64,000 bases of DNA from Acidovorax radicis N35 (GTDB taxonomy: Bacteria; Pseudomonadota; Gammaproteobacteria; Burkholderiales; Burkholderiaceae_C): NCBI RefSeq assembly GCF_000204195.1, contig NZ_AFBG01000018.1:558001-622000 (forward strand). Direction: 5' to 3'. This document shows, one piece after another, positions 7,888-16,117 of this stretch. Position 1 is the stretch's first letter, and the number at the start of each line of letters is the position of its first letter. The position numbers and the translations under genes were made by a program. The notes under the pieces were generated by a model, which had not been told where the DNA came from, did no database searches, and was given only the letters and a program-made list of their open reading frames with translations.

Positions 7888-9579
7888 ATGTACCGCGCAC
7901 GACTCTCTCTGGCCTTTGCCGCCCTGGTGGCCCTGGTCTGCATCCAGGCCGCCTTTGTGTACTGGGGCGCCAACCGCGTCAACGACTACGCCCAGCACAG
8001 CCGGCTGGCCAGCGACATCCAGGCCGAGCTGCTGGACCTGTCGGCCAACAAGCAGCGGCTGCGCGTGTGGGCCATGCAGCGCCTGATGAACACCGATGCC
8101 CAGCCCGAGCAGCGCGAGCGCCTGGTGGCCAGCATGTACGCCAGCGCCGCCAACCTCGACGACCTGGTGCGGCGCGACCTGGCGCTGTGGACCGAACTCG
8201 TGCGCCGCGAAGGCGTGAGCATGCCCGCCGAGGTGCCCCAGCTCGTGGGCGTGACGGAGCTGCTGCGCGACAACATCCAGGCCGTGGAGGCGCGGCTGGC
8301 GCAACTGGTGCCGCTGGAACAGGGCGCCGACTTTCCGGCCCTGTGGGGCGAGCTTACCCAGGTGTTCGACATGGCGCGCGGGCGCGACCTGCGCGAGCTG
8401 ATCAATGGTGCCATCGCGCACCAGCGTTCGGCCGTGCCGGTTGCGCGCGCCGCCACCGAGCGCGGGCTCGACGTGCTGCGTGCGCAGGCCATCGGCATGG
8501 CCCTCGTCACGCTGGCCGTGGCCGTGGTGCTGGCGCTGCACCTCAAGCGGCGCCTGCAGCGCCCGCTGGACCGGCTGCTCGAAGGCACACAGGCCCTGCA
8601 GGCTGGGGCACTGGACCACCGCGTGGCCACCGGCTCCAACGACGAATTCGACCGCGTGGCCCAGCACTTCAACGCCATGGCGGCCGAGCTGCAGCAGCAC
8701 CGTGCGCGCGCCGATGCCGCGCGCCGCGGGCTGGAAGACGCCGTGCAGGCCCGCACCCAGGAGCTGAGCGCTGCGCACGACACCCTGCAGCGCCTGGACC
8801 AGCGCCGCCGCCAGCTGTTTGCCGACCTGGGCCACGAGCTGCGCACCCCCGCCACCTCCATCCGCGGCGAAGCTGAGATCGCGCTGCGCGGTGGCGACAA
8901 GCCGGCCGACGAATACCGCCAGACCCTGGCGCGCATCGTGGGCGGGGTGGACCAGCTCACCCGCGTCATCCACGACCTGCTGCTCATCGCCAAAGCCGAG
9001 GCCGACCAGCTGGTGATGCACCCGGCCCCGGTGGACCTGCGCGCCCTGCTGGGCGATGCCGCAGAGCAGGCCGCCGCCTTGGGCGCACCGCAGGGTGTGC
9101 AGGTGCAATTGCTGCTGGACGGCATCGAAAGGGATGGCGATGCCAGCGGCGCACTGCCCACCGGACAGGTCACTGTGCTGGCCGACGCCGACCGCCTGCG
9201 CCAGGCGCTGGTGATCGTGCTGGACAACGCGGTGCGCTATTCAGCGCGCGGCACCACCGTGCGCATCGGCCTGCAGGGCGTGGCGGGGGCGAATGGTGTG
9301 GGTGAGGTCGCGGTCGTGGTGCGCGATGAAGGCATCGGCATCGACGCGGACGAACTGCCCCGCGTGTTCGAGCGCTTCGTGCGCGGGCGCCGGGCGCGCG
9401 CCCACCGGGCCGACGGCACGGGCATCGGCCTGTCCATCGCTCAGGCCATCGTGCAGGCGCACCAGGGCCGTATCACCATCGCCAGCGAGCCGCAGCAGGG
9501 CACGGTGGTGCGCATCGAACTGCCGCTGCTGATGGCACCCCCGCAGCAGATTGGCGCACAGCAGGGAGTGCTGGCATGA
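7888..9579 (+). CDS. Two-component sensor histidine kinase
   Basis: A 563-residue membrane kinase: TM1 ~5-24, a periplasmic helical sensor ~25-198, TM2 ~199-218, HAMP ~219-272, a coiled coil, HisKA with the phospho-acceptor His316 in FADLGHELRTPATS, and HATPase with N (VLDNAVRYS), G1 (RDEGIGID) and G2 (DGTGIGLSIAQAIV) boxes. The all-helical sensor resembles four-helix-bundle ligand domains. The ATG at 7888 is chosen because an open frame reaching further upstream overlaps the previous gene. It overlaps the response regulator by ATGA. The stimulus is unknown. Confidence 0.92.
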   Translation: MYRARLSLAFAALVALVCIQAAFVYWGANRVNDYAQHSRLASDIQAELLDLSANKQRLRVWAMQRLMNTDAQPEQRERLVASMYASAANLDDLVRRDLALWTELVRREGVSMPAEVPQLVGVTELLRDNIQAVEARLAQLVPLEQGADFPALWGELTQVFDMARGRDLRELINGAIAHQRSAVPVARAATERGLDVLRAQAIGMALVTLAVAVVLALHLKRRLQRPLDRLLEGTQALQAGALDHRVATGSNDEFDRVAQHFNAMAAELQQHRARADAARRGLEDAVQARTQELSAAHDTLQRLDQRRRQLFADLGHELRTPATSIRGEAEIALRGGDKPADEYRQTLARIVGGVDQLTRVIHDLLLIAKAEADQLVMHPAPVDLRALLGDAAEQAAALGAPQGVQVQLLLDGIERDGDASGALPTGQVTVLADADRLRQALVIVLDNAVRYSARGTTVRIGLQGVAGANGVGEVAVVVRDEGIGIDADELPRVFERFVRGRRARAHRADGTGIGLSIAQAIVQAHQGRITIASEPQQGTVVRIELPLLMAPPQQIGAQQGVLA

Positions 9580-10268
9580 ACAAGCACATCCTGGTGGTGG
9601 AAGACGATGCGCGCGTGGCCGACTTCCTGGTGCGCGGTCTCAAGGCCGAGGGCTACCGCGTGGAGCTCGCCCGCACTGGGCCCGAAGGCCTGGCCATGGC
9701 GCGCGGCGCCGAGCCCGGCGTGCTGTTGCTCCTGGACCTGATGCTGCCGGGCCTGAGCGGCCTGGAGCTCTGCCAGACCCTGCGCGCCGAAGGCCGCCAC
9801 ATGCCCATGCTGATGCTCAGCGCGCTGAGCAATACCGAAGACAAGGTCAACGGCCTGCGCCTGGGCGCAGACGACTACCTCACCAAGCCCTTTGCCTTCG
9901 AGGAGCTGCTGGCCCGCATCGAGGCCCTGCTGCGGCGGGGCCGCGAGCAGCGTCCGCGCGCCAGCACCCTGCAGGTGGCCGACCTGGTGTTGGACCTGGA
10001 ACGCATGCAGGCCAGCCGGGCGGGCCAGTCCATCGCGCTCACCGCGCGCGAGCTCGCCTTTCTGGAGCTGCTGATGAACTCACCGGGCCGCGTGTACAGC
10101 CGCGAACGGATCCTCTCCAACGTCTGGGGCACCAATGAGGACCCGCTGACCAACGTGGTCGACGTGTATGTGCGCCGCCTGCGCAGCAAGATCGACGAAG
10201 GCCATGCGCTCACTCTCATCAAGACTGTGCGTGGCTTTGGCTACCGGCTGGATGCGATGGCAGATTGA
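9576..10268 (+). CDS. OmpR/PhoB-family response regulator
   Basis: A 230-residue regulator with a receiver domain (1-120; acidic pocket VEDD, phospho-acceptor Asp54 in LLLDLMLPG, conserved Lys in YLTKPF) and a winged-helix DNA-binding domain (~130-228; LTARELAFLELLMNSPGRVYSRERIL and VVDVYVRRLRSKID ... LIKTVRGFGYRL). It is translationally coupled to the kinase through ATGA and is its cognate partner. The target genes are not evident from sequence; the secreted protein gene upstream is a candidate. Confidence 0.94.
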   Translation: MNKHILVVEDDARVADFLVRGLKAEGYRVELARTGPEGLAMARGAEPGVLLLLDLMLPGLSGLELCQTLRAEGRHMPMLMLSALSNTEDKVNGLRLGADDYLTKPFAFEELLARIEALLRRGREQRPRASTLQVADLVLDLERMQASRAGQSIALTARELAFLELLMNSPGRVYSRERILSNVWGTNEDPLTNVVDVYVRRLRSKIDEGHALTLIKTVRGFGYRLDAMAD

Positions 10269-10410
10269 GCCAGGGCAAGGCGAGTTTTGGGTGACAGCGC
10301 CGAAGTGCGCGCACCAGCGTCGCGCTGCATTGCCGGAGGCTGCCTCCGCTGCGCTCAAGTGGTCCAGGCCGACCATAGCCCGCAAGGACTTGTTGCGAAC
10401 GCGCATGGGA

Positions 10411-10821
10411 TCAGGTGATGCTCATCGCCAGCGGCGTGGTCTGGAACGCAATCTGCCGCCACGCTCCGCCGTCCGCCTGCGTCCACACCTGCAGCACGCG
10501 CGAGTCGATGCGCACGGTGCCTGTGCCGTCCTTGCGCACGGCCACCAGCAGCTGGCGGCCGGTCATGACGGCGCTGGTGCCGAGCACCTGCACCTTCAAG
10601 TCGGACCGGTCGATCTGCTGGTAGTCGACGTGCGTGCCGCCGGAGCGGAAGTAGCTTTCGTAGTCGTCGGTCTGCCCCTTGGCATGTACATGGGTCAGGC
10701 CAGGGTGCAGGATCTCGCGCAGCCGTGCAAAGTCGGCGCGCTTCATGGCGTCGCACCGCTGGGCCTCCAGGTCCAGCAGCAGGGCTTCGGCGCCGGAGGG
10801 GGAATCGGTGGGGGATGTCAT
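10411..10821 (-). CDS. NTF2-like (SnoaL/DUF4440) protein
   Basis: A 136-residue cytoplasmic protein of the NTF2-like superfamily. It has an N-terminal helix (AEALLLDLEAQRCDAMKRADFARLREIL), then HPGLTHVHAKGQTDDYESYFRSGG, then four strands ending VLQVWTQADGGAWRQIAFQTTPL, the usual DUF4440 ending. Family members act as isomerases, dehydratases or non-enzymatic binders. It lies 77 nt downstream of the flavin hydroxylase on the same strand and is probably in its operon, so it may act on a hydroxylation product. That role is inferred. Confidence 0.8.
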   Translation of the reverse strand: MTSPTDSPSGAEALLLDLEAQRCDAMKRADFARLREILHPGLTHVHAKGQTDDYESYFRSGGTHVDYQQIDRSDLKVQVLGTSAVMTGRQLLVAVRKDGTGTVRIDSRVLQVWTQADGGAWRQIAFQTTPLAMSIT

Positions 10822-10898
10822 GGGAACCTGTTGTGTTCAAAGCCCGGAGGGCGGTGGCGGTACTGTTCAGCGGGACGCTGCGGAATGCTGAGGAGTTG

Positions 10899-12497
10899 TC
10901 ACGAGACGGTAGCGGTTTGCACTGCGAGGTGCTCACAGGCGCGCTGCAGCAGTTCGGTGGTGGGTGCCGTGCCTTGCGCCACGCCGTAGACGATGTGATC
11001 GGGCCGCACCAGGGCTGCGCTGCATCCGTGTTGGCCGAACCAGTGCGCAAGGATGTCGTCGGCCTCATGCAATGCCTGCACGCCGGCCACCGCGCGCGCG
11101 GTGATGTCGATGCACGCCACCTGCGCCTGCAAGCGCTGCAGCGCGTCGGTCCATTGCGCCAACTGTTCTGCCGAGAGCGCATCGCGCAGGACCAGTACGA
11201 AACCATGCCCCAGCAGGTCGTCCATCATTTGTTCATGGCCTGCCGTGCCGATCTGACAGACCGGCTGCGGGAACGGTGTTCCCATCGGTGCTTCATCGCG
11301 GTCGATGAGGCCATGGTGCACCCCGGGCAGCAGGCTCTGGCGCAGCTGCATGCGCACCTGGTGGCCTTGCTGGGCGCGCAGGTGCTCGTCGCGCTCGTGG
11401 GCACGCGAGGGGTCGCGCTCGCAGATGATCTGCCCCAGGCGCTTGACGGTGGCGGTGACCGCCTCCACCTGCGGGCCGCGCTCGGTGCCGTAGCTGTCCA
11501 GCAGCTCCTCACCCGCACGGCCCTTGAGCACCCAGTCGAGCTTCCACGCCAGGTTGGCGGCGTCGCGCAGACCCTGGCACATGCCCTGGGCCAGAAAGGG
11601 CGGCATCTGGTGGGCGCTGTCGCCCGCCAGCAGCACCGGGCCCTGGCGCCACTGCTCCAGCACTACGGCGTGGAAGCGGTAGGTGGCGGCGCGCCAGATG
11701 GTCGCCTCCCCGGGGGCAATCCAGGGCTCCAGCAGTTGCCAGATGGCGTCGGGCGGCATCTCGCGCTGCTCGGCCTCGTGCGGCAGCAGCAAAAACTCCC
11801 AGCGCCGGTGCGTGCCCGGACCGACGACGTAGGTGCAGGGCCGTGCCGGGTTGCAATACTGGATGTTGGTGTCGGGCAGCCGGGCCAGCGCGGATTCGTT
11901 CACATGCATGTCCACCACGATCCAGGGCTCGTCGAAATCCAGGCTCTTGAGGCGCAGGCCCAGGCGCTTGCGGGCAGGGCTGGTGCCGCCGTCGCAGGCC
12001 ACCACATAGCGCGCATGCACTTCGCGCGGGCTGCCGCCGGCTGCCTGCACCGTGAGCGCCGCGCCGCCATGCGCCTGCTGGACATCGGTGACCTCGTGGC
12101 CCAGATGCACCTGCACGTTGGGCAGCGCGCCCACGGCCGCACGCAAGGCGGTCTCCAGCGCCGGCTGGTTGAAGGTGTACGACGGTGCCCAGGCCAGCGG
12201 GTAGGGCGCAGGTCCCATGTCGAAATGCTGGATGGGCTGGCCGTCTGCGCCCTGGTAGATGGTGGGGCGGTAGGGCGTGATGTGCGCCGCCAGCGCGCCG
12301 GCAATGCCGATCTGCTGGAAGGTGCGCATGGCCTCATGGTCCAGCGCAAAGGCGCGGGGCAGGGGGTAGATCTGCTCGGACTTGTCAAAGACTGCCACGC
12401 GGCACCCGCGCTGCCCCAGCAGGGCGGCCAGGGATGCGCCCACGGGCCCGAAGCCGATGATGGCGACGTCTACAGAAGAGGTGGTTTGGCTGGTCAT
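10899..12497 (-). CDS. FAD-dependent aromatic hydroxylase, MhpA-like
   Basis: A 532-residue class A flavoprotein monooxygenase. It has an N-terminal dinucleotide-binding motif (VAIIGFGPVGASLAALL), the DG motif region (VVACDGGTSPARKRLGL) and the FAD-ribityl motif around Asp293 (VLLAGDSAHQMPPFLAQGM). The C-terminal thioredoxin-like extension is typical of MhpA/PheA-type hydroxylases. The closest named type is 3-(3-hydroxyphenyl)propionate hydroxylase, which uses NADH and O2 to hydroxylate a phenolic ring. Whether that is the substrate here cannot be told. It is divergent from the MDR dehydrogenase, with shared operator-like repeats between. No ribosome site is evident before the ATG. Confidence 0.85.
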   Translation of the reverse strand: MTSQTTSSVDVAIIGFGPVGASLAALLGQRGCRVAVFDKSEQIYPLPRAFALDHEAMRTFQQIGIAGALAAHITPYRPTIYQGADGQPIQHFDMGPAPYPLAWAPSYTFNQPALETALRAAVGALPNVQVHLGHEVTDVQQAHGGAALTVQAAGGSPREVHARYVVACDGGTSPARKRLGLRLKSLDFDEPWIVVDMHVNESALARLPDTNIQYCNPARPCTYVVGPGTHRRWEFLLLPHEAEQREMPPDAIWQLLEPWIAPGEATIWRAATYRFHAVVLEQWRQGPVLLAGDSAHQMPPFLAQGMCQGLRDAANLAWKLDWVLKGRAGEELLDSYGTERGPQVEAVTATVKRLGQIICERDPSRAHERDEHLRAQQGHQVRMQLRQSLLPGVHHGLIDRDEAPMGTPFPQPVCQIGTAGHEQMMDDLLGHGFVLVLRDALSAEQLAQWTDALQRLQAQVACIDITARAVAGVQALHEADDILAHWFGQHGCSAALVRPDHIVYGVAQGTAPTTELLQRACEHLAVQTATVS

Positions 12498-12523
12498 GGT
12501 ATTTTTAATGCAATAAATGTAAA

Positions 12524-12552
12524 TTGTGCATAAAAAAATAAAATGTGCATTA
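12524..12552. promoter_or_regulatory. Pair of TGTGCAT sites upstream of the hydroxylase gene
   Basis: TTGTGCATAA (12524-12533) and ATGTGCATTA (12543-12552) are direct repeats 27-54 nt upstream of the hydroxylase start. A looser copy, TTAATGCAATAA, lies at 12505-12516. The same core recurs at 12593-12618, 14961-14972 and 16001-16029. Likely binding sites for the GntR regulator at 14982. Confidence 0.6.
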
Positions 12553-12592
12553 GGGGTTGATCCCGATGCCGGCGTCCGCGCTTAGATCAAAA

Positions 12593-12618
12593 AATGCACA
12601 AAGTTGGATTTGTGCATT
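12593..12618. promoter_or_regulatory. Perfect inverted-repeat operator before the MDR dehydrogenase
   Basis: Arms AATGCACAAA (12593-12602) and TTTGTGCATT (12609-12618) are perfectly complementary over 10 bp around a 6-nt centre (GTTGGA). It ends 15 nt before the ATG at 12634, just upstream of the AAGGAG ribosome site, a position suited to repression. The half-site is the same as in the neighbouring TGTGCAT pair. Confidence 0.7.
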
Positions 12619-12633
12619 TAACAAGGAGACGAC

Positions 12634-13743
12634 ATGTCGATGATGAAAGCGGCCCGCCTGCACCAGGTCGGCGCCCCCATGGAGATCGAGCAATTGCCCA
12701 TCCCCCAGCCAGCGGCCAATGACGTGCAGGTGCGCGTCAGGGCCTGCGGCATCGTGCCCAACCTGGGCAACATATTGGCCAACTGGACCACCTGGTTTCC
12801 CGAGCTGCCGCTGCCCCCGCTGCCGGCCGTCTTCGGGCTCGACCCCGTGGGAGAAGTGACGGCGGTAGGCTCCCACGTGCATGCCTGGAAGCCGGGCGAC
12901 CGCGTGTATGTGAACCCCAGTCTGTACTGCGGCGGCTGCCGCGCCTGCCGCAACGGCGACCTGATCAACTGCACGCACTATGCGTTCAGCGGCTACTTCG
13001 GCTTCTCGCAGAACTCGCTCAAGCTCTATGAGAACTACCCCAACGGCGGGCTGGCCGAGTACATGATCGCCCCGCAGTACGCGCTGGTGAAGCTGCCCGA
13101 CAACGTGGGCTTCAACGAGGCGGCGCGCTTCGGCTACCTGGGCACCATGTACTCTGCCATGCGCAAGGCAGGCGTGGGGCCGGGCAAGAGCGTGCTCATC
13201 AACGGCATTAGCGGCACACTGGGCATCGGCGGCGCACTGTTCGGGCTGGCCATGGGCGCCACCCGCATCCTGGGCACGGGCCGCAACCAGGAGTTGCTGG
13301 ACCGCGTCAAGGCGCTCGCGCCCGGCCGCATCGAGGTGTTCTCGAATGCCGATGGCGGCGCCATCGATACCTGGGTGAAGTCGCGCACCGAGGGCCTGGG
13401 GGTCGATGCCTTCTTCGACGCGCTGGGCCCCGGCGCCTCGCACGAGACGCTGCAGCAGGGTGTGCGCGCCCTCAAGCGCGGCGGGCGGGCCTACAACATC
13501 GGCGCCATCGCCGGCATGGTGGGCATGGACCTGCACACCATGATGGACGAGCAGCAATCCATCGAAGGCTCGGCTTGGTTCACCGCGGGCGAGGGCCAGG
13601 ACATTGCGGACATGGCCGAGGCGGGAACGCTCGACCTGTCGGTCTTCGAGCATGTGTGCTATCCGCTGGACCGTATCAACGAGGCGATCTCGGGCATTGC
13701 GGGGCGCAATGGCGGGTTCAGTAATTTCGTCATCAACCCCTGA
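12634..13743 (+). CDS. Zinc-type alcohol dehydrogenase-like (MDR) protein with altered catalytic site
   Basis: A 369-residue medium-chain dehydrogenase/reductase. The structural zinc loop is intact (Cys99, 102, 105, 113 in CGGCRACRNGDLINC). Cys38 is kept at the catalytic zinc site, but the usual GHE motif reads GLD at 68-70, so the His zinc ligand is missing. The Rossmann glycine motif is ISGTLGIGG. NAD(P)-dependent oxidation or reduction of a pathway alcohol or aldehyde is expected by family. The altered site suggests zinc-independent or reductase chemistry, which is inferred. The RBS AAGGAG lies 7 nt before the ATG. The cupin gene follows after 12 nt. Confidence 0.82.
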   Translation: MSMMKAARLHQVGAPMEIEQLPIPQPAANDVQVRVRACGIVPNLGNILANWTTWFPELPLPPLPAVFGLDPVGEVTAVGSHVHAWKPGDRVYVNPSLYCGGCRACRNGDLINCTHYAFSGYFGFSQNSLKLYENYPNGGLAEYMIAPQYALVKLPDNVGFNEAARFGYLGTMYSAMRKAGVGPGKSVLINGISGTLGIGGALFGLAMGATRILGTGRNQELLDRVKALAPGRIEVFSNADGGAIDTWVKSRTEGLGVDAFFDALGPGASHETLQQGVRALKRGGRAYNIGAIAGMVGMDLHTMMDEQQSIEGSAWFTAGEGQDIADMAEAGTLDLSVFEHVCYPLDRINEAISGIAGRNGGFSNFVINP

Positions 13744-13755
13744 GAGGTGCCCACC

Positions 13756-14298
13756 ATGCAAATCAGGCGAATCGTCGCGGGGGTCGGTGCCAACGGCCGC
13801 TCGCAGGTGTTCACGGACGGCGTGGCGCCGCGTGCCGTGGAGTTCGAGAGCGCACAGGGCTTTGCCGCTGCCCTGCTGTGGGCCACCTCGGCTGGCGAGG
13901 TGCTGGGCCAGGGGGCGGTGGCCGACCGCACGGGGCAGACCGGGTTCGTGCCGGCAGCGGGCGAGACGCTGCTGATGTTCGTCACCTTCCCGCCGGACGC
14001 GGTGATGATGCGCGCGGATTTCGACGGTGCGGCCTTTGGTGCGGAGTTTGCGCAGAAGGTCCCGGGCCTGGCCGAGCGCTTCGAGCAGGACCACCCGGGC
14101 ATGCACACCACCGAGAGCATCGACTACGACGTGGTGTTGGAGGGAGAGATCACGCTGGAGCTGGACGACGGCGCCCAGGTGCTGCTGCGCCGGCACGACG
14201 TGGCGGTGCAGCACGGCAACCGGCACGCCTGGCGCAACCACACCGACCAGCCTGCCACCATGCTCTTCGTGCTGATGGGGGCGCGGCGGCCAGGTTGA
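13756..14298 (+). CDS. Cupin-domain protein
   Basis: A 180-residue protein whose C-terminal half is a cupin barrel: HTTESIDYDVVLEGEITLELDDG, then VAVQHGNRHAWRNHTDQPATMLFVL. The two His-containing motifs could bind a metal. The N-terminal half has no clear match, though such two-part cupins are common in aromatic and pyridine catabolic operons. The start is the ATG at 13756 with GAGAGG 9 nt upstream; a GTG at 13747 is the alternative. It is in an operon with the preceding dehydrogenase. The reaction is unknown; isomerase, dioxygenase or binding roles are all open. Confidence 0.8.
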   Translation: MQIRRIVAGVGANGRSQVFTDGVAPRAVEFESAQGFAAALLWATSAGEVLGQGAVADRTGQTGFVPAAGETLLMFVTFPPDAVMMRADFDGAAFGAEFAQKVPGLAERFEQDHPGMHTTESIDYDVVLEGEITLELDDGAQVLLRRHDVAVQHGNRHAWRNHTDQPATMLFVLMGARRPG

Positions 14299-14315
14299 AG
14301 GCCATGACGGGGCTT

Positions 14316-14336
14316 GCAGGGGCGGCATGCCCCTGC
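14316..14336. terminator. Stem-loop between convergent genes
   Basis: Perfect arms GCAGGGGC (14316-14323) and GCCCCTGC (14329-14336) surround a 5-nt loop, between the stops of the cupin gene (plus) and the FMN reductase gene (minus). There is no T-tract on either side, so termination strength is uncertain. Confidence 0.45.
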
Positions 14337-14341
14337 GTGCA

Positions 14342-14929
14342 TCACGCCTGCTGGCGCGCGGCCTGGAGCCAGCGGATCTCGCCGAGCAGGTCCACCAGGC
14401 CGGCCTGGATGAAGCCCAGGGTCGGCTCGTCCACCAGGCGGCCGTCTTGGATGCGGCTGGCCACGCCTGCGATGGCGATGTGCTGGCGCACCAGCGGCCG
14501 GGCCAGCGTGGCGGCCAGGGCATCGCGGATCTGTGCCTGCGCGCGCACGCCGCCGGCCGTGCCGGGCGATGCGGTCATGACCAGCACCGGCTTGCCCTTG
14601 AGCGGCGAGGCGAAGCCCGGGCGCGATGCCCAGTCGATGGCGTTCTTGAGCACGCCGGGGATGCCGTAGTTGTACTCGGGCGAGCAGATCACCAGGCCGT
14701 CCGCAGCCGCGATGGCAGCCTTGAGCTGCGCGACTGCGGCCGGCGGGCTGTCGCCATCGAGGTCGGCGTTGTACATGGGAACGTCGTCCAGCGGGAACAA
14801 CTCCAGCGTGGCCGTGGGTGGCAGCAGCGGTGTGAGGCTGCGCAGCACGGCCGTGCAGTGCGATGCGCGGCGGATGCTGCCCGATATGGCAACGAGGCGG
14901 GTGGGGGCGGTGTTCGGATTGGCGGTCAC
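14342..14929 (-). CDS. NAD(P)H-dependent FMN reductase
   Basis: A 195-residue flavodoxin-like reductase. The phosphate-binding loop is ISGSIRRASHC and the family signature SPEYNYGIPGVLKNAIDW is intact. It transfers electrons from NAD(P)H to FMN. In catabolic clusters such enzymes supply reduced flavin to a monooxygenase or act directly as quinone or azo reductases. The hydroxylase here is of a type that does not need a separate reductase, so its partner is unclear. The gene is divergent from the GntR regulator, with a palindromic operator between. Confidence 0.88.
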   Translation of the reverse strand: MTANPNTAPTRLVAISGSIRRASHCTAVLRSLTPLLPPTATLELFPLDDVPMYNADLDGDSPPAAVAQLKAAIAAADGLVICSPEYNYGIPGVLKNAIDWASRPGFASPLKGKPVLVMTASPGTAGGVRAQAQIRDALAATLARPLVRQHIAIAGVASRIQDGRLVDEPTLGFIQAGLVDLLGEIRWLQAARQQA

Positions 14930-14960
14930 TGGGGTTTGCTCCTTCTTTCAATTGTTTGAG

Positions 14961-14972
14961 TTTATGCATAAA
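14961..14972. promoter_or_regulatory. TTTATGCATAAA palindrome, GntR operator candidate
   Basis: A perfect 12-bp palindrome in the 52-nt gap between the divergent FMN reductase and GntR genes, 9 nt upstream of the GntR start. It matches the 14-bp palindrome at 16016-16029, which suggests autoregulation. Confidence 0.65.
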
Positions 14973-14981
14973 ATTCAAAAC

Positions 14982-15680
14982 ATGTACAAAAAAGAAACGC
15001 CCACGCGCACACCGCCCCTGGTTGACCAGGCGTTTGCACAACTGCGCCACGATGTGCTCAGCGGTACCTATGGTGCCGGTGCCAAGCTCAAGCTCGACGA
15101 GCTGCAGACGGCGTATGGCTTTTCCAGCAGCCCGCTGCGCGAGGCCCTGAGCCGCCTGGCCCAGGAGGGCCTGATCCGGGCCGACGAGCGGCGCGGCTTT
15201 CGGGTGGCCGCCATTTCGGAGGAAGACCTGGCCGACATCACCCGCATGCGCGTGATGCTGGACGTGCAGGCGCTGCGCGAATCCATCGCCCATGGCGACG
15301 ATGCATGGGAGGCATCTGTGGTGGGTGCCTACCACCGGCTTGAAAAAGTGGAAGGCCGCCTGGGCGATGGGCCGGTCATCCTGGACAACGATTGGACCGA
15401 ACTGCACACCGCCTTCCATACCGCGCTGATCTCCGCCAGCCCGTCGGAGCGCCTGCGCACCTGGAGCGCCAGCCTGTTCGACCAGGCCGAGCGTTACCGC
15501 CGCTACTCGGCCCGCTTTCGCAAGACCTCGCGGCGCAAGTCGAACGAGCACCGCAAGCTCATGGACGCCACGCTGCGCCGCGATGCGGACACCGCCTGCG
15601 CGCTGCTTGAAGAGCACATCCTGAGCACCCAGCGCAATGTGATGGCGGTGCTGGCCCAGGTCGAGCAGCAGGACGGCTGA
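14982..15680 (+). CDS. GntR-family regulator, FCD (FadR-like) subfamily
   Basis: A 232-residue regulator. The winged helix (~10-75) contains AFAQLRHDVLSGTYGAGAKLKLDEL and SSSPLREALSRLAQEGLI. The FCD ligand domain (~85-225) carries the metal-binding His set in ELHTAFHTAL, NEHRKLMDA and LEEHIL. FCD regulators usually repress catabolic genes until a small organic acid binds. It sits amid the cluster and three sets of ATGCAT-type sites, so it is the likely pathway repressor. The ATG at 14982 is chosen; an in-frame ATG at 14964 lies inside the palindrome. Neither has a clear ribosome site. Confidence 0.88.
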   Translation: MYKKETPTRTPPLVDQAFAQLRHDVLSGTYGAGAKLKLDELQTAYGFSSSPLREALSRLAQEGLIRADERRGFRVAAISEEDLADITRMRVMLDVQALRESIAHGDDAWEASVVGAYHRLEKVEGRLGDGPVILDNDWTELHTAFHTALISASPSERLRTWSASLFDQAERYRRYSARFRKTSRRKSNEHRKLMDATLRRDADTACALLEEHILSTQRNVMAVLAQVEQQDG

Positions 15681-16117
15681 TCCTGCGGCCGCCACCAGGG
15701 CTGAAGGGCTCCTGGCTGTCCCGGCATCCAACTGACCGGTAGCGGGCTGCACGCACCGCCCTCATGCCCTGGCGGCCATCGCGGCCCCGCATCCCTTTCA
15801 GCCTTTCTCTTCGCGCACCCCCAGCGCATCCGCGCCCACGCAGCCCAGGCGGCACGCCGCTGCGGGCTTGCCCCTGCCTGCCTGGCGCACGCGGGGTTGG
15901 GTGCCGGCCACCCGCAACTTTCCCCCTGTTGATTACCTGAGGCGCCGCCGCTGGCAGGCTCTTTCGCGTCTCTTCAGTTTTTGTGCTTGGTGTAAACCAC
16001 TATGCATTTACAATGTTTTATGCATAAAAATAACTTCATGCACCAATTCGTGCGGCTGGAAAAATTCACTCCGGGTCGCCGTTCTTTTCACCTTTCCCAT
16101 CCCTTTGAAGGAAACCC
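15681..16117 (+). other. 437-nt intergenic region before the FAH operon
   Basis: No gene is supported on either strand. The first 270 nt are GC-rich with no visible signal. The last 150 nt turn AT-rich and carry the operator palindromes at 16001-16029 and the leader of the operon that starts at 16118. Confidence 0.6.
16001..16029 (+). promoter_or_regulatory. Double ATGCAT operator upstream of the FAH-family gene
   Basis: TATGCATTTA (16001-16010) is followed by a perfect 14-bp palindrome, TTTTATGCATAAAA (16016-16029). The pair is about 90 nt upstream of the operon start. The core is shared with 14961-14972 and, as GTGCAT, with 12524-12618. It is the clearest operator of the presumed GntR regulon. 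Confidence 0.7.

Noticed and set aside
10725-12533. A 602-codon open frame opposite the flavin hydroxylase gene
   Set aside because: It is a high-GC antisense shadow: the opposite strand has a complete, motif-bearing flavoprotein, and the antisense product is His/Ala/Gly-rich with no recognisable pattern.
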